Positions 8,620-17,975 of a DNA stretch of 64,000 nt are shown in pieces. Each line of letters begins with the position of its first letter. Within the stretch, counting starts at the first letter, position 1. The position numbers and the translations under genes were made by a program. The stretch comes from Rummeliibacillus pycnus_A (GTDB taxonomy: Bacteria; Bacillota; Bacilli; Bacillales_A; Planococcaceae). Location: positions 3,534,001-3,598,000 of the forward strand of contig NZ_CP132291.1 of NCBI RefSeq assembly GCF_044359855.1, written 5' to 3'. The notes under the pieces are model-generated. The model made no database searches, was not told the origin of the DNA, and saw nothing but the letters and a program-made list of their open reading frames with translations.

Positions 8620-9237
8620 ATGAGAAGAGAACGTGGATTATTGATTGTTTTATCTGGTCCTTCCGGTGTAGGAAAAGGTACAGTGCGGAAAGAATTATTC
8701 TCACAACCAGATACGAATTATGAATATTCTATTTCCATGACCACTCGTAAGCCACGTGAGGGTGAAGTGGATGGTGTAGACTATTTCTTCAAAAGTAAAG
8801 AAGAATTTGAAGCACTAATCGAAAAAGGCAAACTACTTGAATATGCCCAATATGTGAGTAATTATTATGGAACACCTATTGATTATGTCAATGCAACATT
8901 AGATGCAGGTCGTGATGTATTCCTTGAAATTGAAGTTCAAGGTGCAGCACAAATTCGTGAAAAAGTGCCAGATGGCCTATTCATTTTCCTTGCACCACCT
9001 AGTCTTTCTGAATTACAACAACGATTAGTAGGTCGTGGAACTGAAACAGAAGACGTGATTGCAACACGTATAGCTGCTGCAAACAAAGAATTGGAAATGA
9101 TGAATTTGTACGATTATGTCGTGGAAAACGATGAAGTACAATTAGCTTGTGAACGTGTCAATGCAATTGTTCTTGCTGAACATTGTAGACGCGAACGTGT
9201 AGAAAAACAATATTTAGCTATGTTGAGAGGAGAATAA
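8620..9237 (+). CDS. gmk: Guanylate kinase
   Basis: Phosphorylates GMP to GDP with ATP; essential for GTP supply and a target of (p)ppGpp in Firmicutes. The 205-residue protein has the P-loop GPSGVGKGTV at residues 12-21, the GMP-binding segment SMTTRKPREGEVDGVDYFF at about 40-58, and the lid region around RLVGRGTETEDVI. A GAGGGAG site precedes the ATG. It lies between yloC and rpoZ, with only 3 bp to rpoZ. Confidence 0.97.
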   Translation: MRRERGLLIVLSGPSGVGKGTVRKELFSQPDTNYEYSISMTTRKPREGEVDGVDYFFKSKEEFEALIEKGKLLEYAQYVSNYYGTPIDYVNATLDAGRDVFLEIEVQGAAQIREKVPDGLFIFLAPPSLSELQQRLVGRGTETEDVIATRIAAANKELEMMNLYDYVVENDEVQLACERVNAIVLAEHCRRERVEKQYLAMLRGE

Positions 9238-9240
9238 TAG

Positions 9241-9465
9241 ATGTTATATCCATCTGTTGACGTATTAAAAACTAAAATTGATTCAAAATATTCACTTGTG
9301 AGCCTTGCTTCTAAAAGAGCACGTGCTATGCAAGAAGGTAGTCCAGAACATTTATCTTCATATGTTTCTGATAAAAATGTAGGGAAAGCACTTGAAGAAG
9401 TAGCTGCTGGCGTTCTTACAAAAGAAGAACAAGACGAAACAAAAGTTTACGAAGATGAAGTTTAA
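9241..9465 (+). CDS. rpoZ: DNA-directed RNA polymerase omega subunit
   Basis: Small subunit that assists folding and assembly of the beta' subunit. The 74-residue product contains the family core SKYSLVSLASKRARAMQEG at about residues 18-36 and an acidic C-terminus, as in Bacillus omega. Its ribosome site (GAGAGGAG) lies inside the end of gmk, indicating coupling. The stop codon is the first base triplet of a long hairpin described separately. Confidence 0.95.
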   Translation: MLYPSVDVLKTKIDSKYSLVSLASKRARAMQEGSPEHLSSYVSDKNVGKALEEVAAGVLTKEEQDETKVYEDEV

Positions 9466-9632
9466 TCTAATTCAGAGGGCGTAAGTGCTCCCGTTGAATT
9501 AGATTAAAGCCACAGATTTTTAAGAGGAATTAATCGAGCAAATTCGATTAAAATCTGGGCGCAATTACGCAGAAGCGTAATTGATTTACTAACGACGCAG
9601 AAGCTCCCAGAGAAGTTCCTTTCTTTGGGGGC
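9463..9632 (+). repeat. Array of four consecutive hairpins between rpoZ and coaBC
   Basis: Four inverted repeats follow each other. (1) Perfect 12-bp arms 9463-9474/9495-9506 around a 20-nt loop. (2) Perfect 8-bp arms 9513-9520/9550-9557 enclosing a perfect 7-bp stem 9531-9537/9544-9550, the two pairings sharing base 9550. (3) Perfect 9-bp arms 9562-9570/9575-9583 with an AGAA loop. (4) A 13-bp stem with two G-U pairs, about 9602-9614/9621-9633. No ORF. Only the last is followed by anything T-rich. It could be a structured RNA, a processing/attenuation region, or a genome-wide intergenic repeat. Confidence 0.7.
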
Positions 9633-9659
9633 TTATGTTGTTTCGAGAGGAAGAAAAAC

Positions 9660-10859
9660 ATGATTGCAAATAAGAACATTTTACTTTGTGTATCAGGCGG
9701 TATCGCAGTTTATAAGGCAGTGCTACTTGTTAGTAAGCTTACACAAGCAGGTGCACATGTGAAAGTAATGATGACAGAATCTGCAACCCGTTTTGTTACC
9801 CCTTTAAGTTTTCAAGTCATGTCTAAACATGATGTATATACAGATACTTTTGATGAAAAGGATTCCGCAGTTATTGCACATATTGATTTAGCGGATTGGG
9901 CAGATCTTGTAATCGTAGCTCCTGCTACAGCTAACATAATAGGAAAACTTGCCAATGGTATAGCTGATGATATGGTAACAACAACCTTACTTGCTACAAC
10001 ATCTAAAGTTTGGATTGCCCCAGCTATGAATGTTCATATGTATGAACATCCAGCGGTTAAACGAAATATTGCACGACTTACTTCAGATGGCTATGAATTT
10101 ATCGAGCCGGAAGAAGGATTTTTGGCATGTGGCTATGTAGGTAAAGGTCGTTTAGAAGAACCTGAGAAAATAGTTTCTTTAGTAGAAGCGTTTTTTGAAC
10201 CTAAGTATTTACCACTTCGAGGGAAGAAAGTGGTTATTTCTGCTGGACCAACGAGAGAAAGAATTGATCCAGTACGTTATTTAACAAACTTTTCTTCTGG
10301 GAAAATGGGATATGCAATGGCAACTGCTGCACAAAAGCTTGGTGCAGAAACAATTCTTGTTTCAGGTCCAGTGTCGTTGACTCCGCCTGTAGGGGTAAAA
10401 GTAATTCCAGTGGAAAGTGCCGAAGATATGTTACAGGCTATTTTAAAAGAATACGACGATGCAGATATCGTGGTAAAAACGGCAGCAGTAGCAGACTATC
10501 GACCAAAAAATCAGTTTTCTCAAAAAATGAAAAAGCAAGCTGGAGATTCAAGTATTGAGCTTGAACGTACAAAAGATATTCTGCTTACTTTAGGTGAACG
10601 TAAAAAACGTCAATTATTAATTGGTTTTGCAGCAGAAACAAATGATGTATTAAATTATGCTAAGGGAAAACTAGACAAAAAGAATGCAGATTATATTGTT
10701 GCTAATGATGTTTCTAAATCAGATAGTGGTTTTGGTACTGATACAAATACAGTGACATTAGTAGGTAAAGAAGACTTCCAGCAAGCCTTTGTCCACCTTC
10801 CAAAAGAGGAACTTGCTTTTGAACTATTCACTACCATCTTAAAAAGAGAAGGTATGTAG
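9660..10859 (+). CDS. coaBC: Bifunctional phosphopantothenoylcysteine decarboxylase/phosphopantothenate-cysteine ligase
   Basis: Catalyses two consecutive steps of coenzyme A synthesis: ligation of cysteine to 4'-phosphopantothenate, then FMN-dependent decarboxylation. In this 399-residue protein the N-terminal CoaC flavoprotein half (about 1-185) shows APATANIIGK, the PAMNVHMYEHP motif and the catalytic-cysteine segment GFLACGYVGKGRL. The CoaB half starts near GKKVVISAGPTRERIDPVR and contains NFSSGKMGYAMA and the KKNADYIVANDVS stretch. AGAGGAAG precedes the ATG. Two bases separate it from priA. Confidence 0.97.
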   Translation: MIANKNILLCVSGGIAVYKAVLLVSKLTQAGAHVKVMMTESATRFVTPLSFQVMSKHDVYTDTFDEKDSAVIAHIDLADWADLVIVAPATANIIGKLANGIADDMVTTTLLATTSKVWIAPAMNVHMYEHPAVKRNIARLTSDGYEFIEPEEGFLACGYVGKGRLEEPEKIVSLVEAFFEPKYLPLRGKKVVISAGPTRERIDPVRYLTNFSSGKMGYAMATAAQKLGAETILVSGPVSLTPPVGVKVIPVESAEDMLQAILKEYDDADIVVKTAAVADYRPKNQFSQKMKKQAGDSSIELERTKDILLTLGERKKRQLLIGFAAETNDVLNYAKGKLDKKNADYIVANDVSKSDSGFGTDTNTVTLVGKEDFQQAFVHLPKEELAFELFTTILKREGM

Positions 10860-10861
10860 AA

Positions 10862-13270
10862 ATGATTGCAAAAATCATTGTCGATGTCTCTGCTTATCCA
10901 GTGGACAGACCTTTTGATTATACAGTTCCTAAGGAGTTGCAAGAATTAGTAGAAGTAGGCTGTCGTGTTAAAGTTCCATTTGGTCCAAGAAACGTCCTTG
11001 GTTTTATCACTGCATTAAAAGAACAAACAGATGTACCACTTGATAAGATTAAACCAATTGCTCAAGTATTAGACATCGAACCTGTATTAACAGAAGAAAT
11101 GCTAGAGCTTGCCGAATGGATGACAGTTCATACTTTATGCTATGAAATTGATGCACTACAAGTTATGTTACCATCAGCTTTACGGGCAAAATATGAGAAA
11201 TCGATTAAGCTAACGACAGAGCTTTCTAATTTACCTGCTGAGCTACAGGCTTTGTTTGGTCAAAAAGAAATGATTCCATATAAAAAAGTTGAAGCGGCTA
11301 ATTTATTACGGCCGCTTAAATATTGTATGAAGCAAGGTTTCGTAGAGCAAAAAACAATTGTCAAACAACAAGGGCAAGTAAAAGCTGTTCGCAAGGTGAA
11401 AGTAATAGATGATGTTTTTAAATTGCAAGAAATTGCTACATCTATATCCGCACGTGCAAAAAAACAAGTACAAGTAGCAGAATGGATGGTCGAACACGCC
11501 GGAGATGAATTCATCCCACAAGAGCTTTGTGAGACACTAGACATTACATTAGCTGTATTAAATGCGGTTGTAGAAAAGGGAGCTGCACAATATTTTCAAG
11601 AGGAAGTATATCGTGATCCTTTTGCAAAAGATGCAAAAAAGTCTATAGCACTTGCTTTAACAGACGAGCAAGATACAGCGCTTAAACAAATTTTAAAATC
11701 GATGAAAGCGAAGCAAGCAACAACTTTCTTATTACATGGTGTAACAGGAAGTGGCAAAACAGAAGTTTATTTACAAGCTATTCAAGAAGCAATTGAAAAT
11801 GGACAAGAGGCTATTGTTTTAGTACCTGAGATTTCATTAACCCCTCAAATGACCGAACGCTTCCGAGCGAGATTTGGTGATTTAGTGGCGGTTATGCATA
11901 GTGGATTATCGAAAGGTGAAAAGTATGATGAATGGAGAAAGATTGGCCGTGGTGAAGTAAAAGTAGCAGTTGGGGCTAGATCCGCTATTTTTGCTCCTTT
12001 TAAGAATTTAGGACTTATTATTTTAGATGAGGAACATGAATCAACTTATAAGCAAGAAGATACACCACGCTATCATGCTAGAGATGTAGCAATTTGGCGT
12101 AGTCAGTTCCATCATTGCCCGGTTATTTTAGGTAGTGCAACACCTTCTCTAGAATCTTTTGCACGGGCAAAGAAAAACGTATTTGCTTTATTAACGTTAT
12201 CCAAAAGAGCTAAACAACAATCATTACCCGCTGTTCAAGTTGTAGATATGCGTGAAGAACTTCATAGTGGGAATCGGTCCATGTTTTCTACAGCATTAGC
12301 TGATGCAATCCAAGCAAGGCTTGAGAGAAAAGAACAAATGGTTCTATTTTTAAACCGCCGAGGCTATTCATCTTTTGTTTTATGCCGTGATTGTGGAACG
12401 GTTGTACAATGTAAAAATTGTGATATCTCTATGACCTATCATCGTTCTACGGAAATGTTAAAATGTCACTATTGTGGCTATGAAGAACATGTTCCAACAG
12501 AATGTCCTGAATGCCATAGTGAATATATCCGATTTTTTGGTACGGGCACGCAAAAAATTGAAGCAGAGATTCATAAAGTCTTTCCGGAAGCAAGAGTCTT
12601 ACGAATGGATGTCGATACAACAAGACAAAAGGGTGCCCATGAACGTATACTGGATGATTTTGGTTCAGGAAAAGCAGATATTTTACTAGGCACTCAAATG
12701 ATTGCCAAGGGACTTGATTTTCCCAAAATCACATTAGTAGGCGTATTAAGTGCAGATACTTCATTGAATCTTCCTGATTTCCGTGCAGCAGAACGAACCT
12801 TTCAATTGTTAACACAAGTAAGTGGCCGTGCTGGTCGCCATGATCTACCGGGTGAAGTAATTATCCAAACCTATACGCCTGAACACTATGCGATTCAATT
12901 ATCAAAAGAACAGCATTATGAACCATTCTATGAGCAAGAGATGGCGATGCGACATAAATTTGCTTACCCGCCATATTACTATGTTGTCCTTATTCAAATA
13001 TCACATGAAGATGTTATGATGGCAGCTGAGTATGCTGGAAAAGCAATGGATTGGTTAAAACTTAAATTATCTCCACAAGTTGGTTTAATCGGACCTACTG
13101 CAGCTTCCATTAGTCGAGTCCAAAATCGATATCGTTATCAATGTTTGATAAAATATAAAAAAGAACCGAATTTAACGGAAACATTACAACAACTTATTCG
13201 GATGTATCGTACGGAATGGATTAAAAAAGGTATTCAACTAACCGTTGATTTAGACCCTTCATCCATCTAA
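10862..13270 (+). CDS. priA: Primosomal replication restart helicase PriA
   Basis: 3'-5' superfamily 2 helicase that recognises stalled forks and D-loops and reloads the replicative helicase. The 802-residue protein has an N-terminal 3'-DNA-binding domain, Walker A GVTGSGKTEVY at about 295, DEEH box LIILDEEHEST at about 390, and two zinc-binding clusters: CRDCGTVVQCKNC, then CHYCGYEEHVPTECPEC. Helicase motif V-VI residues include LGTQMIAKGLDFP and QVSGRAGR. Length and domain order match the Bacillus family. Confidence 0.97.
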   Translation: MIAKIIVDVSAYPVDRPFDYTVPKELQELVEVGCRVKVPFGPRNVLGFITALKEQTDVPLDKIKPIAQVLDIEPVLTEEMLELAEWMTVHTLCYEIDALQVMLPSALRAKYEKSIKLTTELSNLPAELQALFGQKEMIPYKKVEAANLLRPLKYCMKQGFVEQKTIVKQQGQVKAVRKVKVIDDVFKLQEIATSISARAKKQVQVAEWMVEHAGDEFIPQELCETLDITLAVLNAVVEKGAAQYFQEEVYRDPFAKDAKKSIALALTDEQDTALKQILKSMKAKQATTFLLHGVTGSGKTEVYLQAIQEAIENGQEAIVLVPEISLTPQMTERFRARFGDLVAVMHSGLSKGEKYDEWRKIGRGEVKVAVGARSAIFAPFKNLGLIILDEEHESTYKQEDTPRYHARDVAIWRSQFHHCPVILGSATPSLESFARAKKNVFALLTLSKRAKQQSLPAVQVVDMREELHSGNRSMFSTALADAIQARLERKEQMVLFLNRRGYSSFVLCRDCGTVVQCKNCDISMTYHRSTEMLKCHYCGYEEHVPTECPECHSEYIRFFGTGTQKIEAEIHKVFPEARVLRMDVDTTRQKGAHERILDDFGSGKADILLGTQMIAKGLDFPKITLVGVLSADTSLNLPDFRAAERTFQLLTQVSGRAGRHDLPGEVIIQTYTPEHYAIQLSKEQHYEPFYEQEMAMRHKFAYPPYYYVVLIQISHEDVMMAAEYAGKAMDWLKLKLSPQVGLIGPTAASISRVQNRYRYQCLIKYKKEPNLTETLQQLIRMYRTEWIKKGIQLTVDLDPSSI

Positions 13271-13297
13271 TTCGTACGTCTAGGAAAGAGGTCCAAA

Positions 13298-13801
13298 ATG
13301 GCATTATTAGAAATTGTAAAAAACCCTGCTAAAGTATTAGAAACAAAGGGAGCTGAAGTCACTAGTTTTGACGCTGAATTAGCACAATTACTAGATGATA
13401 TGTATGAAACAATGCTTGAAAATGAAGGTGTTGGTATTGCGGCCCCGCAAGTAAATAAAAGCATTCAAGCTGCAGTAGTAGAACTGGGAGAAGAACGTGA
13501 AGTCTTAGAACTAGTTAATCCTGTTATTGTTGAAATTTCTGCCGATACAGGAGTGGATATAGAAGGATGCTTAAGTTTTCCAGATTTATATGGAGATGTT
13601 GAGCGTCCGTTATATGTGAAAGTACAAGCCCAGGATCGTAATGGCGAATTATATGAACTAGAAGCTTATGATTATGATGCACGTGTTATTCAACATGAAG
13701 TAGATCATCTACAGGGCATTTTATTTGATAAAAAAATCACAAAAATCTACACTCTTGAAGAAATAGAAGAAATGTATGCTGAGGAGGATGAAGAACAATG
13801 A
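13298..13801 (+). CDS. def: Peptide deformylase
   Basis: Removes the N-formyl group from nascent proteins; metal-dependent hydrolase. All three family motifs are present in this 167-residue protein: GVGIAAPQV (about 47-55), EGCLS (about 90-94, cysteine metal ligand) and QHEVDHLQG (about 132-140, HExxH with two histidine ligands and the catalytic glutamate). It overlaps fmt by 4 bp (ATGA), pairing formylation and deformylation. AAAGAGG lies before the ATG. Confidence 0.97.
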   Translation: MALLEIVKNPAKVLETKGAEVTSFDAELAQLLDDMYETMLENEGVGIAAPQVNKSIQAAVVELGEEREVLELVNPVIVEISADTGVDIEGCLSFPDLYGDVERPLYVKVQAQDRNGELYELEAYDYDARVIQHEVDHLQGILFDKKITKIYTLEEIEEMYAEEDEEQ

Positions 13802-14739
13802 TTTCGATTGTTTTCATGGGAACCCCCGATTTCTCTGTACCCGTCTTAAAAATGTTAAATGAGGAAGGCTATAATATTAAAGCTGTTGTTACCCAACCAG
13901 ATCGTCCAGTTGGTCGTAAACATGTTTTAACACCGCCTCCTGTGAAAGCAGCTGCAATGGAACTGGGCTTACAAGTAATCCAACCGGAACGTTTAAGAGG
14001 TTCTGAGGAATTGCAGCAAATTATTTCCCTTAATCCTGACTTAATCGTAACAGCGGCATTTGGTCAGATTTTACCTAAGGAACTTCTTGATGCACCAAGA
14101 CTTGGTTGTATTAATGTTCATGCCTCATTACTACCTTCATATCGTGGTGGAGCTCCTATCCATCAAGCAGTAATCGATGGTCAAAAAGAAACTGGCGTAA
14201 CAATCATGTATATGGCTGAAAAGTTAGATGCAGGTGATATAATCGCTCAACAACCACTATCAATTGAAGAAGAGGACTATACAGGCCTATTATTTGATAA
14301 ATTAAGCATCGTTGGCCGCGATTTATTAAAAGTTACATTACCTTCTATTATTGATGGTACAAATCAACGTATTCCACAAGATGTGGCAAAGGTTTCTTTT
14401 GCTCATAATATTTCACGTGAACAAGAACGCATTGATTGGACAGAAAATAATACAGATATTTACAATCAAATTCGTGGCTTACATCCATGGCCAATCGCAT
14501 ATACAACACTTGATGACCAAAACGTCAAAATTTGGTGGGCTAGAAAATCTAATACTACACATAACGAAAAGCCTGGAACAGTTATTGGGATTTCAAAAAA
14601 ATTCTTCACAGTTGCAACTGGTGAAGGACAAGCAATTGATATTCTAGATTTACAACCAGCAGGTAAAAAACGGATGGAAGCTGTCAATTACTTAAATGGT
14701 GTAGGTTCTAAATTACAGATTGGGGACCATTTTGAATGA
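13798..14739 (+). CDS. fmt: Methionyl-tRNA formyltransferase
   Basis: Formylates Met-tRNAfMet using 10-formyl-tetrahydrofolate to allow initiation. The 313-residue protein carries the catalytic region NVHASLLPSYRGGAPIHQAV at about 106-125 (Asn, His and the SLLP signature), followed by LDAGDII, and an OB-fold C-terminal domain. It overlaps def upstream and rsmB downstream by 4 bp each, so translation through def-fmt-rsmB is coupled. Confidence 0.97.
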   Translation: MISIVFMGTPDFSVPVLKMLNEEGYNIKAVVTQPDRPVGRKHVLTPPPVKAAAMELGLQVIQPERLRGSEELQQIISLNPDLIVTAAFGQILPKELLDAPRLGCINVHASLLPSYRGGAPIHQAVIDGQKETGVTIMYMAEKLDAGDIIAQQPLSIEEEDYTGLLFDKLSIVGRDLLKVTLPSIIDGTNQRIPQDVAKVSFAHNISREQERIDWTENNTDIYNQIRGLHPWPIAYTTLDDQNVKIWWARKSNTTHNEKPGTVIGISKKFFTVATGEGQAIDILDLQPAGKKRMEAVNYLNGVGSKLQIGDHFE

Positions 14740-16109
14740 GTAAAAATAAAAATGTAGCACCAATTTGGAATGGAAATGTCCGTGATGCAGCACTTTCGAT
14801 TCTGCTTGCTGTTGATAAACAACAAGCTTATAGCAATTTATTGTTACATCAAACCATTGAAAAATATAAAATTGATGCAAAAGACCGTGGCTTACTAACA
14901 GAAATCACGTATGGTACATTGCAATATAAAATGACGCTTGATTACTATTTAGAGCCCTATGTACGTGGGAAAATAGAAGATTGGGTTCGATGGTTATTAC
15001 GTTTGTCTTTATATCAAATTGTTTTCTTAACGAAGATTCCTGACCATGCAGCTGTAAATGAAGCCGTTGAAATCGCAAAACACCGTGCTCGCCATCGAGG
15101 AGTTAGTGCAACTGTAAACGGTATATTACGTTCCGTTTTACGTGACGGAATTCGAGAAACAACAGAAATTGAGAGTAGTGCAACACGTTTAGCAATCGAA
15201 ACAAGTCACCCAGAATGGCTTGTCCGTCGTTATATCGATGGCTTTGGATTGGAAAAAACGACAGATATGTTATATGAAAACAATCTACCACCATTGCAAA
15301 CAGTTCGTGTAAATACAGCGAAAGCAACTGTAGACGAAGCCCTTCGAAGTTTATGGGATGAGAAATTTTCAGTAAAACGAAGTACAGTGATGCCGGAATG
15401 CTTGCACATCCTTGAAGGACAAGTGGCTCGTTCTACAGCTTTTAAAGAGGGGCTAATTACAATTCAAGATGAGAGCTCTATGTTACCGGCATATGCATTA
15501 GAAGTTAAACCTGGTATGAGAGTATTGGATATGTGCGCGGCACCAGGAGGCAAAACAACACATATTGCCGAAAAGATGAATAACGAAGGGGAACTAATTG
15601 CAACTGATTTACATCCACATAAGATTAAACTAATTCAGCAAAATGCTGATCGTCTAGGTTTATCAATTATTCATCCTCAAGTTTTAGATGGAAGAAAAGC
15701 AACTTCAATATTTGATGCTGAATCGTTTGATCGAATTTTGGTAGATGCACCTTGTAGTGGACTTGGTGTTATTCGACGTAAGCCGGATATTAAATACACA
15801 AAAAAAGAAGAGGATTTTGAAACACTTCAAAAAATTCAGCTTCAATTATTAAATTCTGCATATACTTTATTAAAAAATGAAGGCAAAATGGTTTACAGTA
15901 CATGTACAATTGATAAAATGGAGAACAACGGTACTGTTGAAGCCTTTTTACAAGCTCATCCTGATATGGAATTATCCAAAGTAGAAGAAGTACCGGAATC
16001 ATTACAAGCACTAAAAACAGAAGGCATGATGCAAGTCTTTCCACACGATTTTGGTAGCGACGGCTTTTTTGTTGCTGCTTTCAGAAAAAAAGGAGGATCC
16101 AAAAACTAA
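14736..16109 (+). CDS. rsmB: 16S rRNA (cytosine-967-C5)-methyltransferase RsmB
   Basis: SAM-dependent methyltransferase acting on C967 of 16S rRNA. The 457-residue protein joins an N-terminal NusB-like RNA-binding domain (about 10-140) to a Rossmann-fold methyltransferase. Visible motifs are SAM-binding MCAAPGGKTTHIA, DAPCSGLGVIRRKPDI with the helper cysteine, and VYSTCTI with the catalytic cysteine. The last base of its TAA is the first base of the rlmN ATG. Confidence 0.96.
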   Translation: MSKNKNVAPIWNGNVRDAALSILLAVDKQQAYSNLLLHQTIEKYKIDAKDRGLLTEITYGTLQYKMTLDYYLEPYVRGKIEDWVRWLLRLSLYQIVFLTKIPDHAAVNEAVEIAKHRARHRGVSATVNGILRSVLRDGIRETTEIESSATRLAIETSHPEWLVRRYIDGFGLEKTTDMLYENNLPPLQTVRVNTAKATVDEALRSLWDEKFSVKRSTVMPECLHILEGQVARSTAFKEGLITIQDESSMLPAYALEVKPGMRVLDMCAAPGGKTTHIAEKMNNEGELIATDLHPHKIKLIQQNADRLGLSIIHPQVLDGRKATSIFDAESFDRILVDAPCSGLGVIRRKPDIKYTKKEEDFETLQKIQLQLLNSAYTLLKNEGKMVYSTCTIDKMENNGTVEAFLQAHPDMELSKVEEVPESLQALKTEGMMQVFPHDFGSDGFFVAAFRKKGGSKN

Positions 16110-17209
16110 TGGATCAAGAAATAAAAACCCCAGCAAGAGTAAAAAAAGAAAAACCCCAGCTCCGTGAATCAATTTATTCACTTTTACCTGATCAATTACA
16201 AAATTGGCTAAAAGAACATGGTGAAAAACCATTTAGAGCAGCTCAAATTTTTGATTGGTTATATATAAAACGCGTCACAAGCTTTGATGAAATGTTAAAC
16301 CTTTCAAAAGGATTGCGTGATAAATTACAACAAGAATTTGCATTCAGCACACTAAATACTTTAGTTAAACAAGAGTCAAAAGATGGTACCATCAAGTTTT
16401 TATTCCAATTACAAGATGGATATTCAATCGAAACTGTATTAATGGCTCATGATTATGGTAATTCTGTATGTGTAACGACTCAAGTAGGTTGTCGGATTGG
16501 ATGTACTTTCTGTGCATCTACATTAGGTGGTTTAAAACGTCATCTTTTACCAGGTGAAATCGTTGAACAAGTTGTGAAAGTTCAACAAGCTTTAGATGAA
16601 AAAGAGCAACGCGTAAGCTCAGTTGTTATTATGGGGATTGGTGAACCATTTGATAACTACGATTCTATGATGCGATTCCTAAAAGTGATTAACCATGAAA
16701 AAGGGTTAAACATTGGTGCTCGCCATATTACCGTCTCAACAAGTGGTATTATCCCACAAATTTACAAATTCGCAGATGAACAATTGCAAATTAATTTTGC
16801 ATTATCATTACACGCACCAAATCAAGAATTACGTCAACAATTAATGCCTATTGCAAAAGCGTACAAATTACCAGAATTAATAGAAGCTGTAAAGTATTAT
16901 ACTGAAAAGACTGGCCGTCGTATTAGCTTTGAATATGGTTTATTTGGAGGTGTAAATGACTCTGTTGCACATGCAGAAGAATTAGCACATCTTGTAAAAG
17001 GTATTAAATGCCACGTCAATTTAATACCAGTAAACTATGTACCAGAACGTGACTATGTTCGTACACCAAGAAATAAGATTTTCGATTTCGAGAAAACATT
17101 AAAAAAACATGGTGTCAACGCTACAATTCGTCGTGAGCACGGCTCTGATATTGATGCAGCTTGTGGTCAATTACGTGCGAAGGAGAGAAAAGAAGAGACA
17201 ACCCACTAA
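16109..17209 (+). CDS. rlmN: Dual-specificity 23S rRNA/tRNA adenine C2-methyltransferase RlmN
   Basis: Radical SAM enzyme that methylates C2 of A2503 in 23S rRNA and A37 of some tRNAs. The 366-residue protein has the CX3CX2C cluster motif CRIGCTFC at about residues 129-136, the GIGEPFDN SAM-binding loop, and the RREHGSDIDAACGQL tail with the methyl-carrier cysteine. The N-terminal extension (about 1-20) is lysine/proline-rich. This is RlmN and not Cfr: it has housekeeping context and the usual RlmN length. Confidence 0.96.
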   Translation: MDQEIKTPARVKKEKPQLRESIYSLLPDQLQNWLKEHGEKPFRAAQIFDWLYIKRVTSFDEMLNLSKGLRDKLQQEFAFSTLNTLVKQESKDGTIKFLFQLQDGYSIETVLMAHDYGNSVCVTTQVGCRIGCTFCASTLGGLKRHLLPGEIVEQVVKVQQALDEKEQRVSSVVIMGIGEPFDNYDSMMRFLKVINHEKGLNIGARHITVSTSGIIPQIYKFADEQLQINFALSLHAPNQELRQQLMPIAKAYKLPELIEAVKYYTEKTGRRISFEYGLFGGVNDSVAHAEELAHLVKGIKCHVNLIPVNYVPERDYVRTPRNKIFDFEKTLKKHGVNATIRREHGSDIDAACGQLRAKERKEETTH

Positions 17210-17223
17210 TGAGGTGATACGTT

Positions 17224-17973
17224 GTGAGATATACAGTTGTAAGTGATATTGGAAAGAAAAGAGCAGTAAATGAAGATTCGGCAACTTTTATCTCCCATGA
17301 CGATTCATACCAGCTGGCTATAGTAGCAGATGGTATGGGTGGTCATAATGCGGGGGATGTTGCAAGTCGAATGGCCGTTACACATTTTGAAGAGTTATTT
17401 TTGCAAGCTGATGCTGCCCATTTTACGTCTAATGAATCGATCAAAGAATGGTTAATTGAAACAGTAAAAGAACTCAACAAAACGCTTTATCATTACTCAT
17501 TGACGCATGAGGATTGCCAAGGCATGGGTACAACGCTTATTGCAGTTCTTTTTGATGGAAATAATGCAACCATTTGCCATGTAGGTGATAGTCGTGTGTA
17601 TTTTGTTACCCACGAAGAAATTCGTTTAGTCACAAGAGACCACTCGTATGTCAATATTCTCGTAGATAATGGTGAAATTAGTGAGGAAGAAGCTGCAAGT
17701 CATCCGAAGAAAAACTATATTATTAAATCCTTAGGAACAGAATCTACTATTGAACCTGATAGCTATAAAGTTGAATTAGTAGATGGTTCCTTTATGTTAA
17801 TTTGTACGGATGGATTAAGCAATAAAATCTCAATAAAAGAAATGCACAATATTATAATGCAGGAATCGACTATAGAAGAAAAAGGCAATCAACTTGTGCA
17901 ATTAGCAAATGATCATGGTGGAGAAGATAATATTACTCTCATCCTATTATCAAAAGATTCTGAGGAGGTGTAA
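17224..17973 (+). CDS. prpC: PP2C-type Ser/Thr protein phosphatase PrpC
   Basis: Metal-dependent phosphatase that reverses PrkC phosphorylation. The 249-residue protein shows all PP2C metal-site motifs: VADGMGGHNAGDVAS (about 33-47), GMGTTLIAV, HVGDSRVY, LICTDGLSN and GGEDNITLI at the C-terminus. It starts at a GTG preceded by GAGGTGA. It lies 2 bp ahead of prkC; the opposing enzymes are co-transcribed as in other Bacillales. Confidence 0.97.
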   Translation: MRYTVVSDIGKKRAVNEDSATFISHDDSYQLAIVADGMGGHNAGDVASRMAVTHFEELFLQADAAHFTSNESIKEWLIETVKELNKTLYHYSLTHEDCQGMGTTLIAVLFDGNNATICHVGDSRVYFVTHEEIRLVTRDHSYVNILVDNGEISEEEAASHPKKNYIIKSLGTESTIEPDSYKVELVDGSFMLICTDGLSNKISIKEMHNIIMQESTIEEKGNQLVQLANDHGGEDNITLILLSKDSEEV

Positions 17974-17975
17974 GA

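Noticed and set aside
12474..12689. 71-codon plus-strand frame inside priA
   Set aside because: Out of frame within the zinc-binding region of priA; a shadow frame.
16109..17209. Cfr-type resistance methyltransferase instead of RlmN
   Set aside because: Housekeeping operon position, RlmN-like length and tail; no sign of transfer.
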